A DNA stretch of 64,000 nucleotides from Pseudomonadota bacterium (GCA_023387695.1 JAEWHT010000439.1:9151-73150), one strand, 5' to 3'. Positions 7,644 through 15,582 are shown, counted from the first letter of the stretch. The notes: generated by a model from the sequence alone, not told the origin. Numbers and translations: made by a program.

Positions 7644-8678
7644 GTGCCCCAGTCTTCGACAAAGCCCTTCATCGACGTGCTCTCCGGCCAGCGCCAGGCG
7701 GTCCCGCCCCTATGGATGATGCGGCAGGCCGGCCGCTATCTGCCGGAGTATCGCGAGGTCCGCGCCAAGGCGGGCGGCTTCCTCGATCTCTGCTTCAATC
7801 CGGAACTCGCCGCCGAGGTCACGCTGCAGCCGATCCGCAGGTTCGGCTTCGACGCGGCGATCATCTTCTCCGATATTTTGGTGATCCCCTACGCGCTCGG
7901 CCGCTCCGTGCGCTTCGAGGTCGGCGAGGGTCCGCGGCTCGAGCCGCTGGATGATCCGGCCAAGGTCGGAACGCTCGCTGCACGCGCCGACTTCGGCAAG
8001 CTCCAGCCCGTCTTCGAGGCGCTCAAGATCGTGCGCGGCGCGCTCGATCCGAAGACCGCGCTGATCGGCTTCTGCGGCGCGCCGTGGACGGTTGCGACCT
8101 ACATGGTCGCGGGTCACGGCACGCCCGATCAGGCACCGGCGCGGATGATGGCTTACCGGCATCCGGAAGCATTTGCGAAAATCATCGACGTGCTCGTTGA
8201 GAACTCGATCGAGTACCTGCTGAAGCAACTGGAAGCCGGCGCCAATGCGCTGCAGATCTTCGACACCTGGGCCGGCGTGCTGCCGCCCGCCGAGTTCGCG
8301 CGCTGGTCAACCGAGCCGACGCGTCGCATCGTCGAGGGCGTGCGCGCCAAGGTGCCTGACGCCAAGATCATCGGCTTCCCGCGTGGAGCCGGTGCGCAGC
8401 TGCCTGGCTACGTCGAGACGACCGGCGTCAACGCCGTCAGCATGGACTGGACCGCGGAGCCCGCCTTCATCCGCGAGCGCGTGCAGAGCAAGGTTGCCGT
8501 GCAGGGCAATCTCGATCCGCTGGTGCTGATCACCGGCGGCGCTGCGCTCGACCGCGCGATCGACGACGTGCTGGCGAATTTTTCGCAAGGCCGCTTCATC
8601 TTCAATCTCGGCCACGGCATCCAGCCGGAGACGCCGATCGTCCATGTCGAGCAGATGATCAAGCGCGTGCGCGGGTAA
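7644..8678 (+). CDS. hemE: Uroporphyrinogen III decarboxylase
   Basis: A 344-residue cytosolic enzyme converting uroporphyrinogen III to coproporphyrinogen III in haem synthesis. The family signatures are PPLWMMRQAGRYLPEYRE near the N-terminus, IIFSDILVIPYALG, FCGAPWTVATYM, and FNLGHGIQPETP near the C-terminus. The start is GTG 7644, preceded by AGGA; the frame is open further upstream, but that extension crosses the divergent stress gene. Length agrees with other bacterial HemE proteins. A second haem-pathway-like gene, hemC, lies 2 kb away on the other strand, so the two are not one operon. Confidence 0.96.
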   Translation: MPQSSTKPFIDVLSGQRQAVPPLWMMRQAGRYLPEYREVRAKAGGFLDLCFNPELAAEVTLQPIRRFGFDAAIIFSDILVIPYALGRSVRFEVGEGPRLEPLDDPAKVGTLAARADFGKLQPVFEALKIVRGALDPKTALIGFCGAPWTVATYMVAGHGTPDQAPARMMAYRHPEAFAKIIDVLVENSIEYLLKQLEAGANALQIFDTWAGVLPPAEFARWSTEPTRRIVEGVRAKVPDAKIIGFPRGAGAQLPGYVETTGVNAVSMDWTAEPAFIRERVQSKVAVQGNLDPLVLITGGAALDRAIDDVLANFSQGRFIFNLGHGIQPETPIVHVEQMIKRVRG

Positions 8679-8860
8679 ACCGCGAAAACAACCCCATGCA
8701 CAGTACAAATCATTGAGGAATTTCGCGCGCCGCCATCATTCGTTTTTTCAGAATAAAATTTGACACGTCGGGCAAAACAGGCGCACGATGGCACCATGGT
8801 ACATCGGACGTTGGCGGCGGGTCCACGCACGATGATTGCCACGCCGGTGGCTTCCAAGCA

Positions 8861-9505
8861 TCAGTGAACGGTGGCGCACCCAGCGGCGGGAGGCTGGTCC
8901 GCGCAGGATTGCGGCGCCCCTTCGAAGGCCATGATCGAAAGCTGTGCGATTGATTTGACACCGGCCTTCCGCATAATGCTGGCGCGGTGGTCCTCGACCG
9001 TTCGCGGACTAATGCCGAACTTCCGCGCGATCGCCTTGCTCGACGATCCTGCGATCAGATTATCCAGAACCTCGCATTCGCGCCTGGTGAGTCCGCGCGA
9101 TTGCTTGAAATGCTCAACTGGACTGGTTGAGCGAGCGGGTAAGCCGGCGCCTGCCGACAGAATTCGCGCCACGAGGTCTCCCGGATTGAACGGCTTCTCG
9201 ATAAAGTCTGCCGCCCCGATCCGAAGCGCGTGCACGGCGGTGGGGATATCGCCCTGCCCTGACACCATGAGGATCGGCGCCGGATAGGCTTGATCGGTCA
9301 GTTGCCCGAGCACCTCCAGGCCAGACCTTCCCGGCAGGCACAGGTCGAGAAGAATGCAGGCCGGAGACGTGTCGCGCGCCCTGGCGATGAGCGCATCACC
9401 GTCCGCGAAGAACATCGGTCGATACCCCGCGCCTTCGAGAACGACCCTCAGCATCGCTCGCATAGTCAGATCATCTTCGAGGATGAATATCTCATTCGCG
9501 GACAT
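8861..9505 (-). CDS. FixJ/NarL-type response regulator (receiver plus LuxR HTH)
   Basis: A 214-residue two-domain regulator. The receiver (1-120) has the acidic pair D11/D12, the phospho-acceptor D54 in ILLDLCLPGRSG and K104 in FIEKPF. The C-terminal LuxR-type HTH (about 150-195) has LTRRECEVLDNLIAGSSSKA and the recognition helix SPRTVEDHRASIMRKAG. The ATG at 9505 follows AGAAGGGG. FixJ-type proteins are activated by a partner histidine kinase, but no kinase gene is adjacent, so this is an orphan and its target is unknown. Confidence 0.92.
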   Translation of the reverse strand: MSANEIFILEDDLTMRAMLRVVLEGAGYRPMFFADGDALIARARDTSPACILLDLCLPGRSGLEVLGQLTDQAYPAPILMVSGQGDIPTAVHALRIGAADFIEKPFNPGDLVARILSAGAGLPARSTSPVEHFKQSRGLTRRECEVLDNLIAGSSSKAIARKFGISPRTVEDHRASIMRKAGVKSIAQLSIMAFEGAPQSCADQPPAAGCATVH

Positions 9506-9811
9506 CGTCGCACCCCTTCTGCTCAGAACCGCGGCTGCTATGCGCCGGTCGCGACAGAAGGAAAAGTGAAAGCGATCAAGACAGTTCTCGATCAGATAAC
9601 GACGAGTTTGTGTAAAATTGCATCGAGTTAGGCCGGAATTAACGCGCCTGGAGCGGCCGGCTGCGCGCGATAAGAACGGCAGCGGCCAGCGACATCCGGT
9701 CGCGTGCGAGGCGACAGTTGCCGTTCTTTTTCGAAATATCGGTTTGAAGGTGCCTGCCACACTGGATCAACGAAGCGCATGGTATTTTGAAATCGAAAGA
9801 GGCTCGGCGCC
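9506..9811. other. Divergent intergenic region
   Basis: 306 bp between the FixJ-type gene and the DJ-1 gene. It must hold both promoters; no clear sigma-70 hexamer pair stands out. Its only strong structural feature is the stem-loop at 9672-9731. No convincing reading frame is present. Confidence 0.6.
9672..9731 (+). other. Two-tier stem-loop followed by T-run (terminator-like or small RNA)
   Basis: An outer 10-bp perfect stem, AAGAACGGCA (9672-9681) with TGCCGTTCTT (9719-9728), encloses a 37-nt loop. The loop contains an inner GCGAC-ATCCG-GTCGC hairpin. The right arm runs into TTTTT. It lies 80 bp before the DJ-1 gene in its leader, so it could be an attenuator, a small-RNA 3' end or a stray terminator. 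Confidence 0.4.
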
Positions 9812-10486
9812 GTGACCCAGCATGTTCTGTTCATCGTCACCAATGCAGCCATCATCGGGCCGCACAATCGCAAGACCGGTTTCTTTTTTGCTGAGGTCGC
9901 TCACCCTTTCGCGGTGCTTGACGCGGCAGGGATCGCTATGGAGTTCGCGTCCGTTGCGGGTGGCTGGACGCCGTATGATGCGTACGACCAAAAGGATGAG
10001 GCCGAGAAGGCGTTCTTCGAAAGCAAGGCCTTCCGTCGTCTCAACCGGAGCCGCAAATTATCGGAGATCGATACTGCGGACTATGACGCCATTCTGATTC
10101 CCGGCGGCCTCGGGCCGATGGTCGATATCGCGCGCAGTGCCGACGTGCAAAGAGCCGTCGCGCGTTCCTGGACGACAGGGAAATTCGTGACTGCTGTCTG
10201 TCATGGCCCATGCTCGCTGCTCGGCGTGGACCTCGGCGACGGCGTTCCCTTCGTGCGCGGCAAGAAACTTACCAGCTTCTCGAAAAAGGAAGAGTACGAC
10301 TACGCCCGCGAAGATGTCCCATTCGAGCTTGAGGATGCTCTGCGGGCCGAAGGTGCGGACTACACGTCGGCGGACAATTGGCAGCCCAAAGTGGTTGTCG
10401 ATGGTCGCCTGATGACAGGCCAAAATCCGGCCTCTGCAGGCCCCATGGCAAAGGAACTCCTGGCGGCGCTCCGGAAACCTGCCTAG
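9812..10486 (+). CDS. DJ-1/PfpI superfamily protein (Hsp31/glyoxalase III-like)
   Basis: A 224-residue single-domain protein. The nucleophile elbow is AVCHGPCSLL with Cys130 and His131, and the conserved acid is Glu28 in FFFAEVAHP. This triad fits type 1 glutamine-amidotransferase-like proteins of the Hsp31/YhbO/glyoxalase III class. They detoxify methylglyoxal or act as stress chaperones and deglycases; which activity applies cannot be settled here. The start is GTG 9812 with AGAGG upstream. Confidence 0.88.
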   Translation: MTQHVLFIVTNAAIIGPHNRKTGFFFAEVAHPFAVLDAAGIAMEFASVAGGWTPYDAYDQKDEAEKAFFESKAFRRLNRSRKLSEIDTADYDAILIPGGLGPMVDIARSADVQRAVARSWTTGKFVTAVCHGPCSLLGVDLGDGVPFVRGKKLTSFSKKEEYDYAREDVPFELEDALRAEGADYTSADNWQPKVVVDGRLMTGQNPASAGPMAKELLAALRKPA

Positions 10487-10534
10487 AGGCGAGCCGAGAG
10501 GCCGCGCGATCATCGGTGCCGCAGGGGTCGCGCC

Positions 10535-11515
10535 CTACCGCGGCCGGCTGCGCTCGATGATCTCGGCAGCGCCCTTGCCCAGCAGGTCCAGTCCGACGTG
10601 ACGGCCGAGCTCGCGCGGGCGATTGGCGGGGCCAGTGCGCGAGGCTTCGATGATGGTGTTGCCGGAGAGATCGAGTACGGAGGCGGTCAGCGACATCCGG
10701 TCGCCCGCGATGGTCGAGAAGCCTGCGACGGGCGAATTGCAATGACCGTTCAGCACCCACAGCACCTCGCGCTCGGCGTCGGCGCAGAGATGCGCGTGAG
10801 CGTCGTCGATCGATGAGAGGATCTGCCGCGTCTGCCAGTCCTGCGCGGCGCATTCGACGGCGACGATGCCCTGCCCGGCGGCCGGCAACATCTCGGCCGC
10901 GGTGAATTCGTAAGCGATACGGCTGGAGAGACCCACGCGATCGAGACCCGATCGTGCCATGATCAACGCATCCGCAGGCCCGACCGCGCCGCCATCCGGC
11001 AGCTTCTGCTTCTCGCCATCGTCGAGCTTTCGCACGCGCGAGTCGGCAGCGCCGCGGAAATGGATAACCTCGACATCCGGAAACAGCCGCCGCGCATAGG
11101 CGGCGCGACGCACGGCGTTGGTGCCGATCTTGAAACCTTTCCCGCGGGACTGGCGCAGCGCGTCAAACGTCACGCCGTCGCGCAGCACCAGTGCATCGTT
11201 GGGCGGATCGCGCGACAACGTCGCACCGATGACAAGGCCCGGCGTGTCCTCATTCCCTGGCATGTCCTTCAGCGAATGCATCGCGGCCTGGAGCTCGCCC
11301 GCGAGCACAGCGGCGCGGATCTGCGCGACGAAGGCGCCGCCCTTGCCGCCGTGCGGCAAGAGCTTGCTGGTCTGGTCGAGATCACCCGTGGTGTCGAACT
11401 TGACGATCTCGACGTCGAGACCGGGCACGGCAGCGGTCAGGCGGCGCGCAATCTCTTCCGTCTGGGCCAGTGCCATTGCGCTCTTGCGGGTGCCGATCTT
11501 CAATCGCGTCGCCAA
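10535..11515 (-). CDS. hemC: Hydroxymethylbilane synthase (HemC-like), divergent
   Basis: A 326-residue protein with the porphobilinogen deaminase plan. The start is RLKIGTRKSAMALAQTEEIA. The catalytic Asp is D84 in HSLKDMP, numbered as in E. coli, and the dipyrromethane-cofactor Cys is C259 in NGHCNSPVAG. It should join four porphobilinogens into hydroxymethylbilane. Several signatures are off consensus: FRGAADSRVRKL replaces the usual RGN-x-x-T/S-R-x-x-K-L, and the Cys loop is NGHCNSP rather than GGGCxxP. The gene therefore looks like a second or divergent paralogue. It is monocistronic, between hemE and a GMC gene. Confidence 0.85.
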   Translation of the reverse strand: MATRLKIGTRKSAMALAQTEEIARRLTAAVPGLDVEIVKFDTTGDLDQTSKLLPHGGKGGAFVAQIRAAVLAGELQAAMHSLKDMPGNEDTPGLVIGATLSRDPPNDALVLRDGVTFDALRQSRGKGFKIGTNAVRRAAYARRLFPDVEVIHFRGAADSRVRKLDDGEKQKLPDGGAVGPADALIMARSGLDRVGLSSRIAYEFTAAEMLPAAGQGIVAVECAAQDWQTRQILSSIDDAHAHLCADAEREVLWVLNGHCNSPVAGFSTIAGDRMSLTASVLDLSGNTIIEASRTGPANRPRELGRHVGLDLLGKGAAEIIERSRPR

Positions 11516-11548
11516 GTCTTGATCCTTTCAATGCGCGTCGTTTTGTTT

Positions 11549-11617
11549 GAGCATGATCGTATCGGAAAACCGGCCTCCACTTTGCGCTAACGCGGCCCTC
11601 CGGGTCCGGATCATGCT
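11549..11617. repeat. Intergenic palindromic element, GAGCATGATC type
   Basis: AGCATGATC (11550-11558) is mirrored by GATCATGCT (11609-11617), with an interior containing ATCGGAAAACCGG. This resembles the widespread Bradyrhizobium/Rhodopseudomonas palindromic repeat framed by GAGCATGATC and GATCATGCTT. It abuts the stop codon of the GMC gene and fills the gap to hemC. Confidence 0.65.
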
Positions 11618-13243
11618 TTACCGCGCGTCCTCCAATATCATATCGGAGGCCTTCTCCGCGATCATGATGATCGGTGCGTTGGTGTTCCCCGAGACGAGGT
11701 CCGGCATGATTGAGCCGTCGACGACGCGGAGGCCCTCGAGCCCCCTCACCTTCAGCCGCTGGTCCACCACCGCGAGCGCGTCGTTGCCCATACGACAGGT
11801 CGAGGTCGGATGGTAGATGGTGCTGCCGCGATCGCGGCAATAATCCAGGATTTCGGCATTCGTGGATACCTTCGAACCGGGATCATACTCACTGATCACG
11901 AACGGCTTCATCGCCGGCGCGTTCAGGATCTTGCGCAGCATCTTGATGGCTTCGACGTTGGTGGTGCGGTCGGTCTCGGTCGACATGTAGTTGATGCGGA
12001 TCTCCGGCGGCACGGTGGGGTCCGCGCTTTTGATGCGCAGTGACCCACGGCTTTCTGGCCGGAGCTGGCACACCGACGCCGTGAAGCCGGAGAAATCATG
12101 CAGCCGCTCGCCCATCTTGTCGGTCGAGAACGGCAGGAAGTGCACCTGGATGTCGGGCGAAGCAAGGCGCGGATTGGTCTTGAAGAACGCGCCTGCCGTA
12201 CCGGCCGCGATCGTCAACCAGCCTTTCCGGAACAGCGCGTAGCGCGCGCCGGCCAGCGTGCGGCGGATCGGATTGTTGACGGTATCGTTGAGCGTGATCT
12301 TTTGCGAGCAGCGCATCACGATACGGACCTGCATGTGATCCTGCAGATCGTGACCGACGCCTTGGGCATCGAGCACGACATCGATGCCGTGCTTGCGCAA
12401 CAAATCCGCAGGCCCGACGCCAGAGAGCTGCAGGAGCTGCGGCGAATTATAGGCGCCGCTCGACAGCACGACCTCTTTCCGCGCCCGTGCGCGACGCACA
12501 TGTGCGCCTTGCCGATACTCGACACCAACCGCGCGGCGGCCCTCGAACAGCACGCGCTGGCCGAGCGCCTCGGTTTCGACCGTGAGATTGCCGCGGGTCT
12601 TTGCAGGGCCAAGATAGGCCACCGCCGTCGAGGCGCGGCGACCGTTGCGCGTGGTGGTCTGGAACAGGCCGACGCCTTCCTGCGTGGCGCCGTTGAAATC
12701 GGGATTGTAGGGAAGCCCGGTTTCAACCGCGGCGTCCATGAAGGCTTTCGACAGCGGATCAGTCACCACCATGTTGGAGACCGGCAGCGGCCCACCCGTG
12801 CCGTGATATTGATCGGCGCCGCGCGTCTGGTTCTCCGCCTTCTTGAAGTAGGGCAGCACGTCGTCATAGCCCCAGCCGGCATTGCCGCGCTGACGCCAGC
12901 GGTCGTAGTCCTCATGCTGGCCGCGAACGTAGAGCAGGCCATTGATCGAGCTCGATCCGCCCAGCGTCTTTCCGCGCGGCTGGAACACCTGCCGGCCCTT
13001 CAGCTCGGGCTCCGGCTCGGTCTGGTACATCCAGTTGACGGACTTTTCCTTGAATAGTTTTCCGTAGCCGAGCGGCACGTGAATCCAGATGTTGGAATCC
13101 TTAGGGCCGGCCTCGAGCAGCAGCACGCTGTGCTGGCCGTTCGCCGAGAGACGATTGGCGAGCACGCAGCCGGCGGAGCCGGCGCCGACGATGATGTAGT
13201 CGAATTCAGGATCGGATGGCGCGAGGGCGGAATTTGCGTTCAT
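11618..13243 (-). CDS. GMC-family FAD oxidoreductase (choline/alcohol dehydrogenase-like)
   Basis: A 541-residue flavoprotein. The ADP-binding loop is DYIIVGAGSAGCVLANRLS at about 15-33. The GMC signature region is PRGKTLGGSSSINGLLYVRG near residue 95. The C-terminal FAD block has VVDGSIMPDLVSGNTNAP, and the active-site His lies in YHPTSTCRMG. Relatives oxidise choline, polyethylene glycol or other alcohols in the cytosol with electrons passed to oxygen or a quinone. No betaine aldehyde dehydrogenase or transporter is adjacent, so choline is not favoured. A TetR gene 54 bp upstream on the same strand is a possible controller. Confidence 0.9.
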   Translation of the reverse strand: MNANSALAPSDPEFDYIIVGAGSAGCVLANRLSANGQHSVLLLEAGPKDSNIWIHVPLGYGKLFKEKSVNWMYQTEPEPELKGRQVFQPRGKTLGGSSSINGLLYVRGQHEDYDRWRQRGNAGWGYDDVLPYFKKAENQTRGADQYHGTGGPLPVSNMVVTDPLSKAFMDAAVETGLPYNPDFNGATQEGVGLFQTTTRNGRRASTAVAYLGPAKTRGNLTVETEALGQRVLFEGRRAVGVEYRQGAHVRRARARKEVVLSSGAYNSPQLLQLSGVGPADLLRKHGIDVVLDAQGVGHDLQDHMQVRIVMRCSQKITLNDTVNNPIRRTLAGARYALFRKGWLTIAAGTAGAFFKTNPRLASPDIQVHFLPFSTDKMGERLHDFSGFTASVCQLRPESRGSLRIKSADPTVPPEIRINYMSTETDRTTNVEAIKMLRKILNAPAMKPFVISEYDPGSKVSTNAEILDYCRDRGSTIYHPTSTCRMGNDALAVVDQRLKVRGLEGLRVVDGSIMPDLVSGNTNAPIIMIAEKASDMILEDAR

Positions 13244-13297
13244 GCGCTACTGTTCTTCTTGTTGGTGTGGCGTTTCCAGATGTCGTGACTAGCACAA

Positions 13298-13888
13298 TCA
13301 TGCAGCGGTACGCAGCGCCTCGACCAGCGACTTGAACGCACGGGCATATTCCGCACCCGCCCTTGCGATATCGGCGCGCCCGGCGCAGGCGACCGCGGCC
13401 TCCGTCACTGCGCCGAGCAGCAGCCGCGCCAGTGGCTCGACCGGCTGCTTGGCGATGAGGCCGGTCTCCATCGCGACCGCCAGCGCACGCGGCATCTTGC
13501 CGCCAAAATGCTTGGCATCGATCTCGCGCCAGCGCTCCCAGCCGAGCACGGCCGGACCGTCACGCAGGATGATCTGGCCGGTCGAGCCTTTGGCTGTTGC
13601 GGCAAAGTAATGCTGGGTGCCGGCGACCATCGCGGCCAGCACATCCTTCTCGGCACGCGCGGCGCTGTCGATTTCGACAACGAGATCGCGCGAGACCAGG
13701 TCGAACACGGCTTCGAACACCGCCTCCTTGGTCTTGAAGTGATGATAGACCGCGCCCTTGGCGATGCCGGCGCCTTCGGCGATCTCGTCCATGGTGGTCG
13801 CGGCAAAGCCCTGCGTCCCGAACAGCCGGCGCGCCGCCGTCAGGATCGCCTCCGTTGTCGCCGCCCGCCGCTCCGCCTGTTTCGCCAT
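13298..13888 (-). CDS. TetR/AcrR-family transcriptional regulator
   Basis: A 196-residue repressor. The HTH is at about 10-56, with AILTAARRLFGTQGFAATTM and the recognition part GIAKGAVYHHFKTKEAVFEA. The C-terminal ligand-binding half is Ala-rich and helical. The frame extends to 14065, but the ATG at 13888 gives the usual family start and avoids a palindromic repeat. A palindromic operator overlaps the promoter of the divergent SnoaL-like gene, making that gene the most likely target. The GMC gene downstream may also be in its regulon. Confidence 0.92.
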   Translation of the reverse strand: MAKQAERRAATTEAILTAARRLFGTQGFAATTMDEIAEGAGIAKGAVYHHFKTKEAVFEAVFDLVSRDLVVEIDSAARAEKDVLAAMVAGTQHYFAATAKGSTGQIILRDGPAVLGWERWREIDAKHFGGKMPRALAVAMETGLIAKQPVEPLARLLLGAVTEAAVACAGRADIARAGAEYARAFKSLVEALRTAA

Positions 13889-13895
13889 GAGTCCC

Positions 13896-14040
13896 GTCTT
13901 CACCTCTCCCCAGCGGGGGAAGGTCGGATTGCGCAGCAATCCAGGTGAGGGGCCGCAACATTCGGTGAGACTGTAACCCCTCACCCGGATCGCATCTTTG
14001 ATGCGATCCGACCTCTCCCTTCGGGAAAGGTGTCTCAGTC
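13896..14040. repeat. Compound palindromic repeat (CCCTCACCCGGATCGCATC type)
   Basis: A mosaic of short inverted repeats. These are CCTCTCCCC/GGGGGAAGG pieces, GGATTGC-GCA-GCAATCC, and GGATCGCATC (13987-13996) pairing with GATGCGATCC (14000-14009) across a 3-nt loop. It then continues ACCTCTCCC-TTC-GGGAAAGGT. This combination matches a common Bradyrhizobium intergenic repeat. It lies just upstream of the TetR start. Confidence 0.65.
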
Positions 14041-14098
14041 CCTGGCTCGCATCGCTTCGACTCACCCTGCTCTAATCGAATTCCTCCTCGGCCACCAG

Positions 14099-14143
14099 TT
14101 GACTTTTCGACCACCAGTCGGTATTTACCGACCAGCAGTCGGT
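14099..14143 (+). promoter_or_regulatory. Sigma-70-like promoter with embedded TetR-type operator
   Basis: TTGACT (14099-14104) and TATTTA (14122-14127) are 17 bp apart, a good housekeeping promoter. A 16-bp palindrome with 7-bp arms, GTCGGTA-TT-TACCGAC (14117-14132), sits on the -10 hexamer. A third half-site GTCGGT follows at 14138-14143. A protein bound here would block initiation of the gene at 14163. Confidence 0.75.
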
Positions 14144-14162
14144 TTTAATCGTGAGGACCATC

Positions 14163-14528
14163 ATGCCGAGCCGTGACATCGTCGAAGAATTTGCGAAGCG
14201 CCTGGAGAACGGAGACTTTATCGGCGCGATCGAGGACTACTGCACGCCCGACGCCGTGACCTATGAGAACAACACCTCACCAACGGTCGGCCGCGACGCT
14301 CTCGTCGCCAAGGAGCGAGGCGTGTTGGCAATGTCCAAAGAGGTGAAGGCCGTCCGCGTCGGGCCGAGCCTGATCGAGGGCGATAACGTCGCCACGCGCT
14401 GGATATTCAGCTTCACCAACACCGAAGGTGTCACGCGCAATTTTGAGGAGATCGCGTGGCAGACATGGCGTGGCGAGCAGATTGTCGAGGAGCGGTTCTT
14501 TTACGACCCGAAGCAGTTGGGACGGTAA
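14163..14528 (+). CDS. SnoaL-like / NTF2-fold protein
   Basis: A 121-residue protein with the NTF2/SnoaL cone fold. An N-terminal helix pair carries RLENGDFIGAIEDYCTPDAV, and strands end in GEQIVEERFFYDP. Relatives include polyketide cyclases, ketosteroid isomerases and small ligand-binding proteins, so the reaction is open. ATG 14163 was preferred to GTG 14151 because GAGG sits 8 bases before it. The gene has its own operator-covered promoter and is divergent from the TetR gene, which suggests induction by the regulator's ligand. It ends one base from the convergent di-haem gene. Confidence 0.82.
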   Translation: MPSRDIVEEFAKRLENGDFIGAIEDYCTPDAVTYENNTSPTVGRDALVAKERGVLAMSKEVKAVRVGPSLIEGDNVATRWIFSFTNTEGVTRNFEEIAWQTWRGEQIVEERFFYDPKQLGR

Positions 14529-14529
14529 T

Positions 14530-15174
14530 CTAGCGGGGGCACTCCGCGCCGCTGTCGATCCAGGCCTGAACCAATTCTCCGGCCGCCTGCTGGCTGCCGG
14601 GAGCGGGCTTGCGACCTTCGCCGGGATTCCAGGCCCAGCCGACGAGATCGTCCTTGGCGATATGCTCCTGCAGCGCGGCGAGGTCGCGGCCGCCGTTGAG
14701 TTGGACATCCTTCAATTGGCGGCAGATCTCGCCCAGTGACTTGCCCTGCCACGCCATCGACAACGGCGCAAAGCCCCATCGCTCATGGCCGGGGATGCTG
14801 CGATAGGAAGCGTCCTCGTGAAGCGTGACATTGTGCGAGGTGTGGCAGCCGGAGCAGTTGGCTTCGAAATGCCCGGTCTCGGCACGCCAGATCGGCGGCA
14901 TGTGCTCGTGAAGATCGTCGCCCTGCGTTGGATGGTCCCCCGCCGGATGGCAGTTCATGCAACGCGGATTGGTGATGACTTTGCCGATCTCATCGAAGAT
15001 CGCTCGTGATCGCTCACTCGTGTTCGAGATCGACGAAAAGTCGGAGGGACTTTTCAGCGGCGGGCTAGCAGACGATTGGTCCGCGCGAAGTGCGGGCGCA
15101 AAGGCCGCAATTGCTGCGAACGCAAAAATCGCGACGCTTGCTGCGCGCGTGACTGATTTGGATGCACCGATCAT
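14530..15174 (-). CDS. Secreted di-haem c-type cytochrome-like protein
   Basis: A 214-residue protein with a signal peptide (about 1-31, ending LRADQ) and two covalent haem motifs, CMNCH (72-76) and CSGCH (107-111). A further CRQ segment lacks the full motif. The sequence between and after the motifs does not match a mono-haem cytochrome c fold and is His-rich, so the domain is unusual. It should be periplasmic and matured by the Ccm system. No partner dehydrogenase is adjacent. Role in electron transfer is inferred; the donor and acceptor are unknown. Confidence 0.75.
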   Translation of the reverse strand: MIGASKSVTRAASVAIFAFAAIAAFAPALRADQSSASPPLKSPSDFSSISNTSERSRAIFDEIGKVITNPRCMNCHPAGDHPTQGDDLHEHMPPIWRAETGHFEANCSGCHTSHNVTLHEDASYRSIPGHERWGFAPLSMAWQGKSLGEICRQLKDVQLNGGRDLAALQEHIAKDDLVGWAWNPGEGRKPAPGSQQAAGELVQAWIDSGAECPR

Positions 15175-15324
15175 GTGGCCTTAATGGCCACCCGCGCCTT
15201 TTGTTCCTGTCTCTCGCTGGGCCGCTGACGATCGCCGTGCTGCTCGCGACATGGAAGTGACCCGTTACGGGCCCTCACGCAGTCTGCTAAACTGATCTGC
15301 ACGCGCCTATGATGGAGGCATCAT

Positions 15325-15570
15325 ATGCAACATCAGGTACAATACTGGTTTCCTGCGAAGCGGTACGGCTGGGGCTGGGGGATGCCGGTCACCTGGCAGG
15401 GTTGGGCGATCATGATCGCCTATGTGCTTCTAATCGCCATCGGCGCGGCCACGATACCAAGGCACTCATTGGCGGAGTTCATGACCTATTTTGTCGTGCT
15501 GACGGTTCTCTTTGCCGGCGTGTGCTGGTGGAAGGGCGAGCCGCCGCGATGGCGATGGGGCGGTGACTAG
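15325..15570 (+). CDS. Small two-helix membrane protein, Trp-rich
   Basis: An 81-residue protein with two predicted membrane helices (about 24-43 and 51-68) and an aromatic N-terminus containing YGWGWGMPVTWQGWA. The ATG at 15325 follows a strong GGAGG. The family is not recognised beyond resembling short conserved hypothetical membrane proteins of Bradyrhizobium. It ends 12 bp from the convergent reductase gene. A second overlapping frame (15309-15566) lacks this start context and was left out. Confidence 0.75.
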   Translation: MQHQVQYWFPAKRYGWGWGMPVTWQGWAIMIAYVLLIAIGAATIPRHSLAEFMTYFVVLTVLFAGVCWWKGEPPRWRWGGD

Positions 15571-15582
15571 CTTACACCCAGG

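Noticed and set aside
8797..8866. Short plus-strand frame of about 23 codons before the FixJ-type gene end
   Set aside because: Too short, no RBS, overlaps the regulator's stop codon, no recognisable feature.
9680..9705. A 17-base match between the stem-loop at 9.7 kb and the 3' part of hemC (about 10688-10704), suggesting a hemC remnant
   Set aside because: A chance match of this length is not rare in a 64-kb GC-rich window, and the similarity does not extend in a consistent reading frame.
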